DNA of 64,000 bases from Parvularcula mediterranea. GTDB lineage: Bacteria; Pseudomonadota; Alphaproteobacteria; Caulobacterales; Parvularculaceae. Below the pieces are notes generated by a model. It worked only from the letters and a program-made list of their open reading frames with translations, was not told the DNA's origin and made no database searches. Each line of letters opens with the position of its first letter. Positions within the stretch are counted from its first letter, which is position 1. A program made the position numbers and the translations under genes. This document shows, in pieces, positions 25,319 through 33,627 of the stretch. The stretch lies in assembly GCF_013085255.1 (NCBI RefSeq), contig NZ_JABFCX010000003.1, forward strand, positions 1,125,288 to 1,189,287, read 5' to 3'.

Positions 25319-27166
25319 CTAAGCCGCTTTAAGAGCAGCCTCGTGTTGTTGGTCCGTAAGCGTTTCTTCAGAGGCAGTGGCTTCGGCAAAACGGACGCTC
25401 TCCGGCAGCCATCCGGACGACTTGGCGCGCCTGACCGCCATCGGAACCAGATCGGCTTTCTTGCAGCTCTCCAGCCCGGTCTCCCGGCTGCCCATCTCTC
25501 GTAGTGCATCGGCGAGGGCAGGGCGGCTGAGCTTTTGGAAGTAGGCCTCGTCCGGGGTCCAATGCTGACGTAGGTCCGAGCCGAAGCGCTCGGCGATCAG
25601 GGCTGCCGTCCGACGCGCTCCGTGGTCCGGCTGATCGCTTCGGGCTTCGGTAAAGTCGAGGGAGGGGGCGAGGCAGAAGGCGCGCAGCTCCCGGCGCTCG
25701 TCCTCGGTCAGGCCTTGGACCATGGCGACGGTCTCGGCGAGGCTGTCACCCAAACGTTCGGCGAAGTGCTCCTGCCGCTCGGCGAGGGCGTGACTAACCG
25801 GCAGCTCCGAGCCCTCGGACGGATGAAAGCCGCTGATGGCGAGCTTGACGCCCTGCAGGCTCCAATGGCTGAAGGCGCTTCGAGCGAGGACGGCGGTCAG
25901 GAGAATACCCGCTTCGGCAGGGTTCGCGGCCACGTCGCGGGCGAGGGCTTGGGTGACGATCTCCGTACACCGCTTATGTACGCTATGGGGCACGCTGGGT
26001 TTGTCGGGCTTTGTCTCCGCCTTCTTTTCCTCACGGCGGACCAGCCCCCGCACGATCTTCGGCTCGCCCTTGTGGTCGAGATGCACCACCACGCCGCCCC
26101 TGGCTCGGTCGTCGTCGGTGAAGCCCGTATGTGCCCTGTCGATCTCGTCCATGCGCGCCTCGATGGCTTCGACCTCTTCCCACTCTTCGGAACTGAGGTC
26201 GTGTTCTTCAGGCTCGGTACCCTCCGGCCCGTCCAGCAGAGCTTTCAGACGCGCGACCAGTCGGCCCTGCTCCTCCTTCGCCTCGCCGGTCACTTCGTGC
26301 TTCTGGGGATGGACCCGGTAGCAGGTCTGGTGAAGTGCCGGGTCGAACGCCACCATGGCCAGGACCCAGGACCAGCCTTCGCCGCGCACCTCCTCGGCGA
26401 TCTCCTGCAGCTTCTTCTCCGCAAGGCGGGTCAGAAGCCCGTTATCGGCCAAGGTATCGCCGTCTTCGCCGAACAGGTCCCGACGGACCTTGCCGCCCGC
26501 TGCCTCATAAGCCTCCAGCCCGACGAAGCGGGCCCGCTTGTCGGTGGCCGGGGTTTCGCCTTCGGTCAGGTGCCGCCGGATAGCGTGGGCGCTGATGTCG
26601 AAGCCGTGGGGCTCCAGCAACGCGACCTGCCGGTCGTGGTCGTCGGTGAGGGCGAAGGCTTGGGCCTGCTCGATGGTGATCGCGTCCCGGGCGAAGGCGT
26701 CGAAGATAGGCGGCGCGAGCCGCGCCAGCTTCAACCGCTTCTCCACCTCGCGCTCGGCGACAGAATAGGTCCTGGCGATCTCGGGCACGGTCTTCCCGTC
26801 CTCCAAGAGCCGCGCGAACTGCCGGTACTCCTCGGCGGGGTGGAAGCCGCGATGGCTGAGGCCCGCCGAAAGCGACGCCTGCCGCGCCTGTTCCTTGCTG
26901 CCGAGCCGCACGGGGACACCGTCCGTACACCCTGACGGAAGCCGGTGCTCTTTCGCGAGCTGCTTCAGGGCCAGAAGGCGGCGGCGTCCGTCATAGACAG
27001 CAACTTGCGTCTTGCCCTTAGCGTAGCCGCAGAGCGGCTGCTGCAGGCCTTCCTCGGCGATGAGGTTCGCGAGCTGCGCGATGCCCTGATCGGGCTCCGC
27101 CTCGGCGCGTGCGTTCTCTTCCGCGATGACGAGGCTCTTGAGCGGGTGGGTAATGAAGTCGGTCAT
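25319..27166 (-). CDS. ParB/RepB/Spo0J-domain protein (conjugative-element backbone)
   Basis: A 615-residue protein. Residues about 5-110 are the ParB nuclease/CTPase-like fold (LIAEEGLQQPLCGYAKGK, then YDGRRRLLAL, then HRGFHPAEEYRQF). A KorB-like helix-turn-helix follows (KTVPEIARTYSVAEREVEKR). The long C-terminal half is charged and helical. Such large ParB-like proteins are standard on alphaproteobacterial elements and are thought to act in maintenance or regulation. AAGGAG lies 7 nt before ATG 27166; the open frame upstream is GC-rich noise. The frame is intact, unlike the ArdC gene upstream. Confidence 0.9.
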   Translation of the reverse strand: MTDFITHPLKSLVIAEENARAEAEPDQGIAQLANLIAEEGLQQPLCGYAKGKTQVAVYDGRRRLLALKQLAKEHRLPSGCTDGVPVRLGSKEQARQASLSAGLSHRGFHPAEEYRQFARLLEDGKTVPEIARTYSVAEREVEKRLKLARLAPPIFDAFARDAITIEQAQAFALTDDHDRQVALLEPHGFDISAHAIRRHLTEGETPATDKRARFVGLEAYEAAGGKVRRDLFGEDGDTLADNGLLTRLAEKKLQEIAEEVRGEGWSWVLAMVAFDPALHQTCYRVHPQKHEVTGEAKEEQGRLVARLKALLDGPEGTEPEEHDLSSEEWEEVEAIEARMDEIDRAHTGFTDDDRARGGVVVHLDHKGEPKIVRGLVRREEKKAETKPDKPSVPHSVHKRCTEIVTQALARDVAANPAEAGILLTAVLARSAFSHWSLQGVKLAISGFHPSEGSELPVSHALAERQEHFAERLGDSLAETVAMVQGLTEDERRELRAFCLAPSLDFTEARSDQPDHGARRTAALIAERFGSDLRQHWTPDEAYFQKLSRPALADALREMGSRETGLESCKKADLVPMAVRRAKSSGWLPESVRFAEATASEETLTDQQHEAALKAA

Positions 27167-27285
27167 GGTGGGTCTCCTTGTTCCTGACGCTTTGAATGAG
27201 CGGACGCGGCGCCCTATGGAGCGAGGCCGGACGGCGGGGCACCGCGCCCTCATCTGAAGCGCGCCGTCCGGTGTCTCAGGGATCA

Positions 27286-27522
27286 CTACGGCTCCGGCTT
27301 CGCTCGGCCCTCCGCCTGCACAAGATCGATCAGGTCGATCTGCGCTCTGCCAACGCTGTCGAAGAGCCCGATATCGCAGGGGCGCTGCTGGCAGTCGGGG
27401 TGCCGCTTGGGACGCAAAGGCTCGCTGGCGCGAACCTTCAGCCGGTCGCGCAAGCCGACAGGTCGGACGCCTGAGATGAGCCGCTGCTCCCCCGCCTCGG
27501 TGGTCTCGATGGTGCCGGTCAT
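27286..27522 (-). CDS. Small element-backbone protein of unknown function
   Basis: A 78-residue protein with the ATG overlapping the stop of the upstream small gene (ATGA at 27522-27519). Its sequence has a conserved-looking core (LRDRLKVRASEPLRPKRHP) and a QIDLIDL block, but I do not recognise a family. Coupled translation inside the ArdC-to-ParB backbone run is the main reason to call it. Confidence 0.6.
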   Translation of the reverse strand: MTGTIETTEAGEQRLISGVRPVGLRDRLKVRASEPLRPKRHPDCQQRPCDIGLFDSVGRAQIDLIDLVQAEGRAKPEP

Positions 27523-27794
27523 CGGAAGAACCGACCCAGCGGATAGCGGGACCGAAGCTCGGCCTTGGCAGTGTCGCGGTTCGCCGCTCGAAAGTAGCCC
27601 TCGGGTTCATCGCTCTCGCTGTCCGGTCCCTCCGCCGCATAGCGGTAGAGCGGCGCGCCGATCCCCCAATAGGTCCCGCTGCGGTCATAGCCGTCACAAT
27701 TGATCGGGACCCGGCCAAGGGAGAAGCGCCACGGCACCGCAGCCGAACCCTCGCGGCTCGGCCGGCCAAGGCGCGCGCCGACCTTGCCGGTCAC
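27519..27794 (-). CDS. Small element-backbone protein of unknown function
   Basis: A 91-residue protein starting with GTG 27794 that overlaps the ArdC stop (GTGA). The body includes VPWRFSLGRVPINCDGYD and GAPLYRYAAEGPDSES. No family is recognised. The three-gene chain ArdC, this gene and the 78-residue gene is joined by four-base overlaps, which supports real translation. Because the ArdC frame is broken upstream, translational coupling may now be weaker. Confidence 0.6.
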   Translation of the reverse strand: MTGKVGARLGRPSREGSAAVPWRFSLGRVPINCDGYDRSGTYWGIGAPLYRYAAEGPDSESDEPEGYFRAANRDTAKAELRSRYPLGRFFR

Positions 27795-28756
27795 GCTGCC
27801 ACCTCTGCCACTTGCTGGCCCGCATCGGCCCCGGGCGTCTGACCCGTAAGAATGAAGTCCGCGGCTCTGGAGGCCTGTGACGCCGCCCTGAAGATCGCCC
27901 GCTTGTCCTCCTTCAGAACCTTGAGCCAGCTGCCGAGATAGTCGGCATGCCGCACGGTGGGGACGATGCCGAGCTGGGCGCAGGTGAAGGCGCTAGCCAT
28001 CTCCGCCACCAGTTCCTCGCGGGCATAGTCTTTGGTGCCGAAGGATGTGGTGAGGTTGCGGTCCAGCCGCGAGGCGTGGCCGGTCCAGTGGCCAAGCTCG
28101 TGAAAGCAGGTTCAGTAATAATTGATCTGTTCCCGGAAGGCCGGTTGCGGCGGGACCTGGATGAAGTCCGGGCCGGGGGCGTAATAAGCGCGCTCACCGC
28201 CGATGCGGAAGTCTGCGCCGGTCCCAGCGATGACGGCTTCCGCCCTCGGGATCGTCTGCCGTTCGGGCAGCGGCGCGCCGCCGGTCAGAAGGTTCTCCGG
28301 CAGGCCCTCGCACTGGCTGACGTGGAACAATGTGTAGCGCTTGAGGAACGCCACCTCGCGCGCCGCTTCGCCGCTCTCGCGGGCCTTCTCCTTCTCGCTC
28401 TCCGGCGTGAAGCGGTCCGCATAGACCACGGTGCTTCCGCGCTCGCCCTTCCGCACGGCACCGCCCAATGCCAGCGCTTGCTTGAAGGTGAGAAAGTCGA
28501 GGGAAGGAAAACCCCGCTCGAAGGCCGTACCCCATAAGAGCAGGATGTTCATCCCGGAATAGCTCTTGGCGGTCGAGGCGTTGCGGGGCAGCCCCACGGT
28601 TGGCCCTACCTTCTTACCGTCCCAAGGCTGCACCCAAGGGACGGTGCCCGCCTCCAGCTGGGCGATGATCCGGTCGGTGACCTCCTGATAAAGGTCCCGC
28701 CGCTTCGCGCCTCCGGCCTTCGCCCTAGCGCCACTCTTCGGGGTTCTCGCACCCAT
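27791..28756 (-). pseudogene. ardC: ArdC-type antirestriction gene interrupted by an in-frame TGA
   Basis: From ATG 28756 the frame encodes the ArdC N-terminal ssDNA-binding domain (DLYQEVTDRIIAQLEAGTVP, then PWDGKKVGPTVGLPRN, then FLTFKQALALGG). It reaches EQINYY at codon 214, then a TGA at 28114-28112. The same frame continues TCFHELGHWTGHASRLDR, the zinc metalloprotease motif HExxH-like HELGH, and the rest of the domain to 27791. A single C-to-T change from CGA (Arg) would explain the stop. As written, the product is an N-domain without the protease part. ArdC helps incoming DNA evade restriction. Confidence 0.85.
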
Positions 28757-29246
28757 GCTCTCGCTCCTCTCCGCTCGCATCCTTTCCCCCGCGAGGCGGG
28801 GGACCGGTAAGCGCCGGAAACCGGAGGCGAGGAGACGGTCAGCAAGTGAGGCGAAAAGACCCGTAGACGGACAGGAACGATGGACCTGTTTCGTAGGAGA
28901 ACTCAGATCACTCAGACGTCTCAATCCCGAAACAGGTTGCGGACCGGCCGCCTCCGGTAGCCGGATCGAGCGTCCGGTCCCCCGACCTCGTAGGGAAAGG
29001 CACCATCAGAAGTCGCGCCGTGCCGCGGCGCGTCCCTCGCCGGGCGGCGCCCGGCCAAGCGTCAGGGATCGACGCCGGATGGCGAAGACGGCCTGTCGAC
29101 GGAGGCGACGGGTTGGCTTCGTTCACGAGAGCCCGGTCCGGAGGAGGCGCTCGTTTCGAAAGGTTGATCTCCATCAAGGTGCCCTGTGGATACGATCTGC
29201 CATCCTTTCTTGGTGCACTTCGCGGTAGAAACGCTGGACGTTCCCT
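28757..29246. other. Gene-free junction between element backbone and stress cassette
   Basis: About 490 bp. It holds the leftward promoter region of the ArdC-to-ParB run and, on the right, an FNR/FixK-type box (29164-29177) that belongs to the rightward HHH gene. Open frames across it on either strand are GC-rich noise with no family pattern. This is the boundary where the low-oxygen cassette begins. Confidence 0.55.
29164..29177 (+). promoter_or_regulatory. FNR/FixK-type box upstream of the HHH-domain gene
   Basis: TTGATCTCCATCAA, a perfect match to TTGAT-N4-ATCAA. Its centre is 76.5 bp before ATG 29247, slightly farther than the other boxes in the cassette. Confidence 0.7.
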
Positions 29247-29705
29247 ATGCCGGTGACGAACGATGACATCGCGGATCGGTTTCATGTCTTTTCCGAGCTG
29301 CTCGCGCTGACCGGCGGTGATCCTTTCGCCATCCGGGCCTATGAGCAGACAGCTCGCTTCATTAGAACACTGACGGTTTCTCTCGAGGGCGCCTTGATGG
29401 ATGGTGAGGATCTCACGGCGTTGCCGACCATTGGTGACGACATCGCGTGCAAGATTGCAGAAGTCGTTCAGACCGGCACTTTTCATGCCCTGGACCAGCT
29501 CGAACAAAAAATGCCTCCGGATACCGCAGCCCTCCTGCTGATTCCGGGGATTGGCCCGAAACGGCTGCGCACCCTGCGAAAGGAGCTCGGTATCGTTTCA
29601 CAGGAAGAGTTGCGCGCTGCCCTCGATGATGGCCGGGTGCGGCAGTTAAAGGGCTTCGGCCCCGTCTTCGAGGAGCGGGCGCGAGCAGCCCTCGACGCAT
29701 CTTGA
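29247..29705 (+). CDS. Stand-alone PolX-type N-terminal helix-hairpin-helix protein
   Basis: A 152-residue protein that looks like only the first domains of a PolX DNA polymerase. It has the 8-kDa-like helical domain (RFHVFSELLALTGGDPFAIR, then LPTIGDDIACKIAEVVQTG) followed by a second hairpin (LLIPGIGPKRLRTLRKELGI, then LKGFGPVFEERA). No polymerase palm or PHP nuclease follows; the stop at 29703-29705 is clean and the next gene is unrelated. It probably binds gapped or nicked DNA. A box of FNR/FixK type upstream suggests expression under low oxygen, so DNA protection in dormancy is a reasonable guess. Confidence 0.78.
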   Translation: MPVTNDDIADRFHVFSELLALTGGDPFAIRAYEQTARFIRTLTVSLEGALMDGEDLTALPTIGDDIACKIAEVVQTGTFHALDQLEQKMPPDTAALLLIPGIGPKRLRTLRKELGIVSQEELRAALDDGRVRQLKGFGPVFEERARAALDAS

Positions 29706-29792
29706 TGCAGGCTTTCGCATCGACATCGGACTTACGACGGTGATCGATGAAGCGGCCCGGTTCTGGCGTTGAAACCCGAGCCCCTGCTTTGG

Positions 29793-29806
29793 TTGCGGTA
29801 GGTCAA
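29793..29806 (+). promoter_or_regulatory. FNR/FixK-type box upstream of ompW
   Basis: TTGCGGTAGGTCAA fits TTG(A/C)-N6-(T/G)CAA. The centre is 62.5 bp before ATG 29862. A -10-like hexamer, CAGATT (29829-29834), starts 29-30 bp after the box centre, the geometry of a class II FNR-type promoter. Confidence 0.75.
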
Positions 29807-29861
29807 GGCCGGTGGACAGAGCGTTCTTCAGATTGGTCGCGATGCAACGAGGTACTCTCCC

Positions 29862-30515
29862 ATGCGCCACCGGTCTCAAGCTCTCTTATGCAGTGCCGCC
29901 CTGTTCTTCACCACGGCTCTGGCAAGCGATGACGGCGACATTGTCCTGCGGGCTCGCCTCGTCGAAGTGGCGCCTACGGAGGACCGCTTCGATTTCGCCC
30001 TCGAAGGCGGCGCTCCGGGCTTCGATGTCGAGAACTACCTCACCATGGAGGTGGACGTCTCGATGTTCCTGACCAAGAGGATTGCCTATGAGTTCGCGGT
30101 CCTTGCCACCACCCACGACTTCATCGGCACCGGCGCGTTCTCCGGTGAGGGTGAGGTCGCCGAGGCGTGGATGTTGATCCCCACCGCCACGCTTCAGTAC
30201 CATTTCCGTCCGCGAAAACGCTGGAATCCCTATCTCGGGGCGGGCTTCCACCGGACGGTTTTCTTCGGTGAGCAGGTCTCCCGGCCGTTGGAGGCCCGCT
30301 TTGGCGAGGCTGAACTCTCGGTCGAGGGAACGACCGGCTACGTCCTGCAGGCGGGGTTCGACCGCAGTTTGTCGGACGGCTGGGCGTTCAATGTCGATAT
30401 ACGGTATCTGGATCTGAAGACCGACGCGGTCTTCGAGACCGAGGCGGGCGACGATATCGTCGGCATTAACCTCGATCCGGTCCTCGTCGGTTTCGGTATC
30501 GGGAAGCGCTTCTGA
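29862..30515 (+). CDS. OmpW-family outer-membrane protein
   Basis: A 217-residue protein with a signal peptide (ALLCSAALFFTTALA) and an eight-stranded-barrel pattern of OmpW: DIVLRARLVEVAP at the start, LPT-like LIPTATLQYHFRP in the middle, NPYLGAGFHRTVFF, and a C-terminus ending in GFGIGKRF with terminal Phe. OmpW forms a narrow hydrophobic channel in the outer membrane and is regulated by FNR-type proteins in several bacteria. The box at 29793-29806 fits that. Confidence 0.9.
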   Translation: MRHRSQALLCSAALFFTTALASDDGDIVLRARLVEVAPTEDRFDFALEGGAPGFDVENYLTMEVDVSMFLTKRIAYEFAVLATTHDFIGTGAFSGEGEVAEAWMLIPTATLQYHFRPRKRWNPYLGAGFHRTVFFGEQVSRPLEARFGEAELSVEGTTGYVLQAGFDRSLSDGWAFNVDIRYLDLKTDAVFETEAGDDIVGINLDPVLVGFGIGKRF

Positions 30516-30561
30516 AACGGAAGAGGCGACCCGATAGACATGGCAGCTCCAAATACGGATG

Positions 30562-31431
30562 TCAGCCGCGAACGATCATCACGTCACAGGCGGCCCTCTC
30601 GATGAAGGTCGAAACACAGCTGCCGAGGATTGCGGAGGCGAAGCCCGAGCGGCCGTGACCGCCGAGGACGAGAAGGTCCGGCGTCTCGTCTTCGAGATGC
30701 CGAGCGATGACGTCGCGGGGGGTGCCGTCTTCGATATGGGCAGAGAAACGGTCCACGTAGCCCTCCTGCGCCACCGACAGCATAGCCTGGCGCTCGATGA
30801 GGTTGCTCATCTCCTCCTCCGCAAGCTGAAGGCCTTCCGCCCTGGCGATGTCCGCCTGGACCCGCCGTAGAACGGGGTCATAGGCATGCACGAAGGACCA
30901 GTTCGCGCCGGGTGCCCAGAGAAGGGCGCTGTCGACCACGGCGGCCGCGCAGTTTCCAAAGTCGACCCCTGCGAGGACACCCTCATAGGGAAAGCGGCTA
31001 TCCCCATCGACCGTCAGCACCGGCAGCCGGGTCAGGCGGAGGAGCTTTTCGACCATCGTTTTGCCGAAGCTCTTCTTGCCGGTGGGTTTGTTCAGCACCA
31101 CCATTGCGATGTCCTGGACCCTGGCCGTGTCCAGCAGCATGGCCGCGGTGCCGAAGCCCTCGTCACTGAATTGGGGTGCCAGTCGGCGAACGCCGAAGCT
31201 GGCCTCGACACCGTCCGGCAGGATCTCTCCCGCTGCTTTTCGCAAAGCGTCTTCCGCCGCGGCGAGAACCGCCTTCGTGGTCTCCTCGTCCATGATCGTT
31301 TCGATGCGGAGGGGTAGGCTGAAAGCCTTGGCGATCTGACCAGCCCTTTCGAGGGCCGTCAGGTCGCCTTCGGGTCTGACCGCAGTCAGGATCGTGCCGC
31401 TCCGGCGGCTGTCCGGTGTCTGTTTGTTCAT
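30562..31431 (-). CDS. Universal stress protein (UspA family, tandem domain)
   Basis: A 289-residue protein with two Usp-like halves. The second ends LLVLGGHGRSGFASAILGSC, the G-x-x-G-x(9)-G-S/T nucleotide-binding pattern, followed by ERAACDVMIVRG. The first half is degenerate and lacks a clear copy. ATG 31431 begins the conserved part; the open frame upstream of it is arginine-rich noise. It follows the hsp20 gene on the same strand with about 80 bp between and no box of its own, so it is probably transcribed with hsp20. The nearest relatives in DosR- and Anr-type regulons are induced by hypoxia. Confidence 0.87.
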   Translation of the reverse strand: MNKQTPDSRRSGTILTAVRPEGDLTALERAGQIAKAFSLPLRIETIMDEETTKAVLAAAEDALRKAAGEILPDGVEASFGVRRLAPQFSDEGFGTAAMLLDTARVQDIAMVVLNKPTGKKSFGKTMVEKLLRLTRLPVLTVDGDSRFPYEGVLAGVDFGNCAAAVVDSALLWAPGANWSFVHAYDPVLRRVQADIARAEGLQLAEEEMSNLIERQAMLSVAQEGYVDRFSAHIEDGTPRDVIARHLEDETPDLLVLGGHGRSGFASAILGSCVSTFIERAACDVMIVRG

Positions 31432-31510
31432 TGCGCCTCGATCGGGAGAGTAAAAAGTCCGCGGCGCTCCGTTCCAGGGCAGTAAGGGGCGGAGAGCGCC
31501 GCGGCAGTCG

Positions 31511-32005
31511 CTAGTGACCGATACGGATCTTCTGCGTTTTCTCTTTCGCCGTCTCGGTTTTCGGGAGGACAAGGGTCAGGACTCCGTTCGCGAACTTAGC
31601 ATCGACCTTGGACCCATCGACATCGTCGGGGAGGATAACCTCACGCCTGACCCGTCCGAAGGAGCGTTCGATCTGATGAAAACCGTCGCGCTCCACCTCT
31701 TCTTCGCGTGAGCGCTCGGCGGAAATTGAGAGGCGATTGCCATTCAGTTCGACATCGATGTCTTTCTCGTCCGCACCTGGCAGATCGATAGATACAGAGA
31801 ACGCGCCGTTCTTCTCGGTGAAGTCGACGGCGCCGAAGCCCGGATCGCCGAAGCCCAGAAAGGGATCGGACAGCCCGGCCCGCCGACCGAAAAAGCTGTC
31901 GATAAGCCGCGACATGTCGTGGCCAAGATCGTCGTGATCCTGGGACGGGACGGTTTGCTGTGGACGGTGGTGGCGCCGCCAGGGAATGAGACCTTCTCCG
32001 CGCAT
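31511..32005 (-). CDS. Hsp20/alpha-crystallin small heat-shock protein
   Basis: A 164-residue chaperone. The alpha-crystallin domain spans about residues 55-155: VDFTEKNGAFSVSIDLPGAD, ELNGNRLSISAER, and FANGVLTLVLPKTE, which carries the A-x-x-x-n-G-V-L signature. AGGAGGT lies 7 nt before ATG 32005. It should hold unfolded proteins during stress or dormancy. The FNR/FixK box at 32064-32077 is 65.5 bp upstream, and a -10-like CTACAA (minus strand, 32041-32036) is at the expected distance. HspX of the mycobacterial DosR regulon is the functional parallel. Confidence 0.93.
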   Translation of the reverse strand: MRGEGLIPWRRHHRPQQTVPSQDHDDLGHDMSRLIDSFFGRRAGLSDPFLGFGDPGFGAVDFTEKNGAFSVSIDLPGADEKDIDVELNGNRLSISAERSREEEVERDGFHQIERSFGRVRREVILPDDVDGSKVDAKFANGVLTLVLPKTETAKEKTQKIRIGH

Positions 32006-32063
32006 GGGGAGTACCTCCTGAAGTTGACGGGTCTGTTGTAGGGACCTGACTGGGTGCTCGCCA

Positions 32064-32077
32064 TTGCGATAGGTCAA
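32064..32077 (-). promoter_or_regulatory. FNR/FixK-type box upstream of hsp20
   Basis: On the minus strand TTGACCTATCGCAA, matching TTG(A/C)-N6-(T/G)CAA. It overlaps the stop codon of the APH/P-loop kinase gene, which runs in the same direction. Centre 65.5 bp before ATG 32005. Confidence 0.78.
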
Positions 32078-33618
32078 ACCTCGTGTCGGGGGTCGTAGGG
32101 GACGTCGCCCTCTTCCCCGTTTTCAGCCGAAAGAGCCTCGCGTATCCGGTCTGCGACCTCGTCCAAGGAACCCGTAGCCTCGATCACAGTCCAAGCCATG
32201 CTCGGCGGATCACCTCGCTGCGTGATCATGACTGCGGCATCGGCGTCCGAGGCATCGCCTTGCCGCCGCTTCAGTCTCTCCGACAACACATTGTCCGGCG
32301 CGGTAAGCCAGACCTTGGAGGTCGCAAGGTCCTCGAGACGAGGCGCTTCGGACGATCCCGCCAGCGCGATGTCGAGGATAAGCGGTACCCGACCTGAGAT
32401 CGAAGCGGAGATCTCCTCGAACCGCTGGTAGACTTCATCGCGGGCCCAGGGCGTATAGGCGGCGTCGCAAAGGGTGTCCTCGGGCCACGTATTGTTCATG
32501 CGTTTACGGAGCACATCGCTGCGCAGATGGACGGCGCCCGGGGGCGGTAAAAAATCCGTAGCGAGTTTTGCGGCGAGGCTTGATTTCCCGGTGCCCGACC
32601 GGCCGGACAGAAGGAGGGTCACGGGCTCGACCGGCGCGAGAAAGCCCGCGGCGCTGACAAGATAGGCCTCAGCCTCCGCGCGTCGGTCTGACATCGCTTC
32701 GGCGAGGGCCCTGATGCCGAGGCGCAGGGAGGCGTAGAGGGAGAGGAGCGGGGCGGCTTCATAAGCGGCGGAGAGTCCCAGATAGCGGTTCATGACCGCG
32801 TTGGCGGCGCAAGCATGGCTGTGATGCCAGAGATCGGCGACCAAAAAGGCCAGGTCGTAGAGCGGATCGATGCGGACGAGATCGCGGTCGAACTCCAGGG
32901 CATCGTAGGCGATGACACGCCCATCGATGATGCAGAGGTTCTTGAGGTGAAGGTCGCCGTGGGTGCTGTCCAGAACCGAGGCGTTCCGCCCGTCGAGATC
33001 CTCGCCGCAGGCTGCAAAGCGCCCCGCGAGATCAGCGAACCAGCGACTGGCCCGCTCCTCTGTCTCAGCGGACAGGTCCTGTTCGAGGAGCGTCGCAGCC
33101 ACGTTTTTGAGGGTAAGACGCACTTTCGAGCGCCAATCTAGCCCCTCTGCTTTCGGCGTCCCTTCGTGTCGGCGATAGAGGTGGTCGACGAAGTCGCGCA
33201 GCATCTCTCCGCTGATCCGTCCTGCCTCCATGGCCCGGTCACCGCGGTCTTGCGGCCCAAACCGGTGCATACGGACGAGCCAGTCGACCGGTACGCCCTC
33301 GCCGTCAATGGCGTGCTCGCCGTCCTTTCGGGTGAGGGGTACGATATCGCGGTAAAGCTCGCCCCCACTCTCGCGGTTGACCTCCAGTTCCTTAGCGCAG
33401 GCGGCGTGACGTTTGCCGATGGTGCTGAAGTCGGCGAAGGGCAGGTGGACGGACTTTTTTAGTTTGTAGACCGTGTCGTCCGTTAGGAAGATATGGGAAA
33501 GGTGCGTCTCCTCGTGCTCTGCTGAGGGGAGGAGACCCGCCAGAGCCGACGCGCTGTCTCTGGGAACAGGGCTCGAGGCCGAGAGGCGCGCGGCACCGTT
33601 GAGGTAGTGAACGGGCAT
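32074..33618 (-). CDS. APH-like kinase fused to a P-loop (AAA_33) kinase
   Basis: A 514-residue two-domain protein. Residues about 30-320 resemble aminoglycoside/choline kinases: YKLKKSVHLPFADFST, STHGDLHLKNLCIIDGRVIA with the Brenner-type H-G-D, and IDPLYDLAFLVADL. Residues about 335-500 are a small P-loop kinase with LLLSGRSGTGKSSLAAKLA. This architecture is widespread in stress regulons; Rv2004c of the DosR regulon is, from memory, of the same type. The substrate is unknown. It follows a usp gene by 9 bp and is probably co-transcribed with it from the box at 34541-34554. Confidence 0.85.
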   Translation of the reverse strand: MPVHYLNGAARLSASSPVPRDSASALAGLLPSAEHEETHLSHIFLTDDTVYKLKKSVHLPFADFSTIGKRHAACAKELEVNRESGGELYRDIVPLTRKDGEHAIDGEGVPVDWLVRMHRFGPQDRGDRAMEAGRISGEMLRDFVDHLYRRHEGTPKAEGLDWRSKVRLTLKNVAATLLEQDLSAETEERASRWFADLAGRFAACGEDLDGRNASVLDSTHGDLHLKNLCIIDGRVIAYDALEFDRDLVRIDPLYDLAFLVADLWHHSHACAANAVMNRYLGLSAAYEAAPLLSLYASLRLGIRALAEAMSDRRAEAEAYLVSAAGFLAPVEPVTLLLSGRSGTGKSSLAAKLATDFLPPPGAVHLRSDVLRKRMNNTWPEDTLCDAAYTPWARDEVYQRFEEISASISGRVPLILDIALAGSSEAPRLEDLATSKVWLTAPDNVLSERLKRRQGDASDADAAVMITQRGDPPSMAWTVIEATGSLDEVADRIREALSAENGEEGDVPYDPRHEV

Positions 33619-33627
33619 GGGACCCCC

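Noticed and set aside
24460-25509. A 349-codon minus-strand open frame opposite the DUF1993 remnant
   Set aside because: The DUF1993 pattern is on the plus strand; this frame overlaps the end of the ParB-like gene and looks like noise.
25622-26935. A 437-codon plus-strand open frame across the ParB-like gene
   Set aside because: The minus strand has clear ParB and helix-turn-helix motifs; the plus-strand frame is compositional shadow.
17658-28756. Recoding of TGA or TAG as sense codons in this genome
   Set aside because: Both stops end many intact genes here, and Trp is TGG everywhere else; nonsense change or error is simpler.
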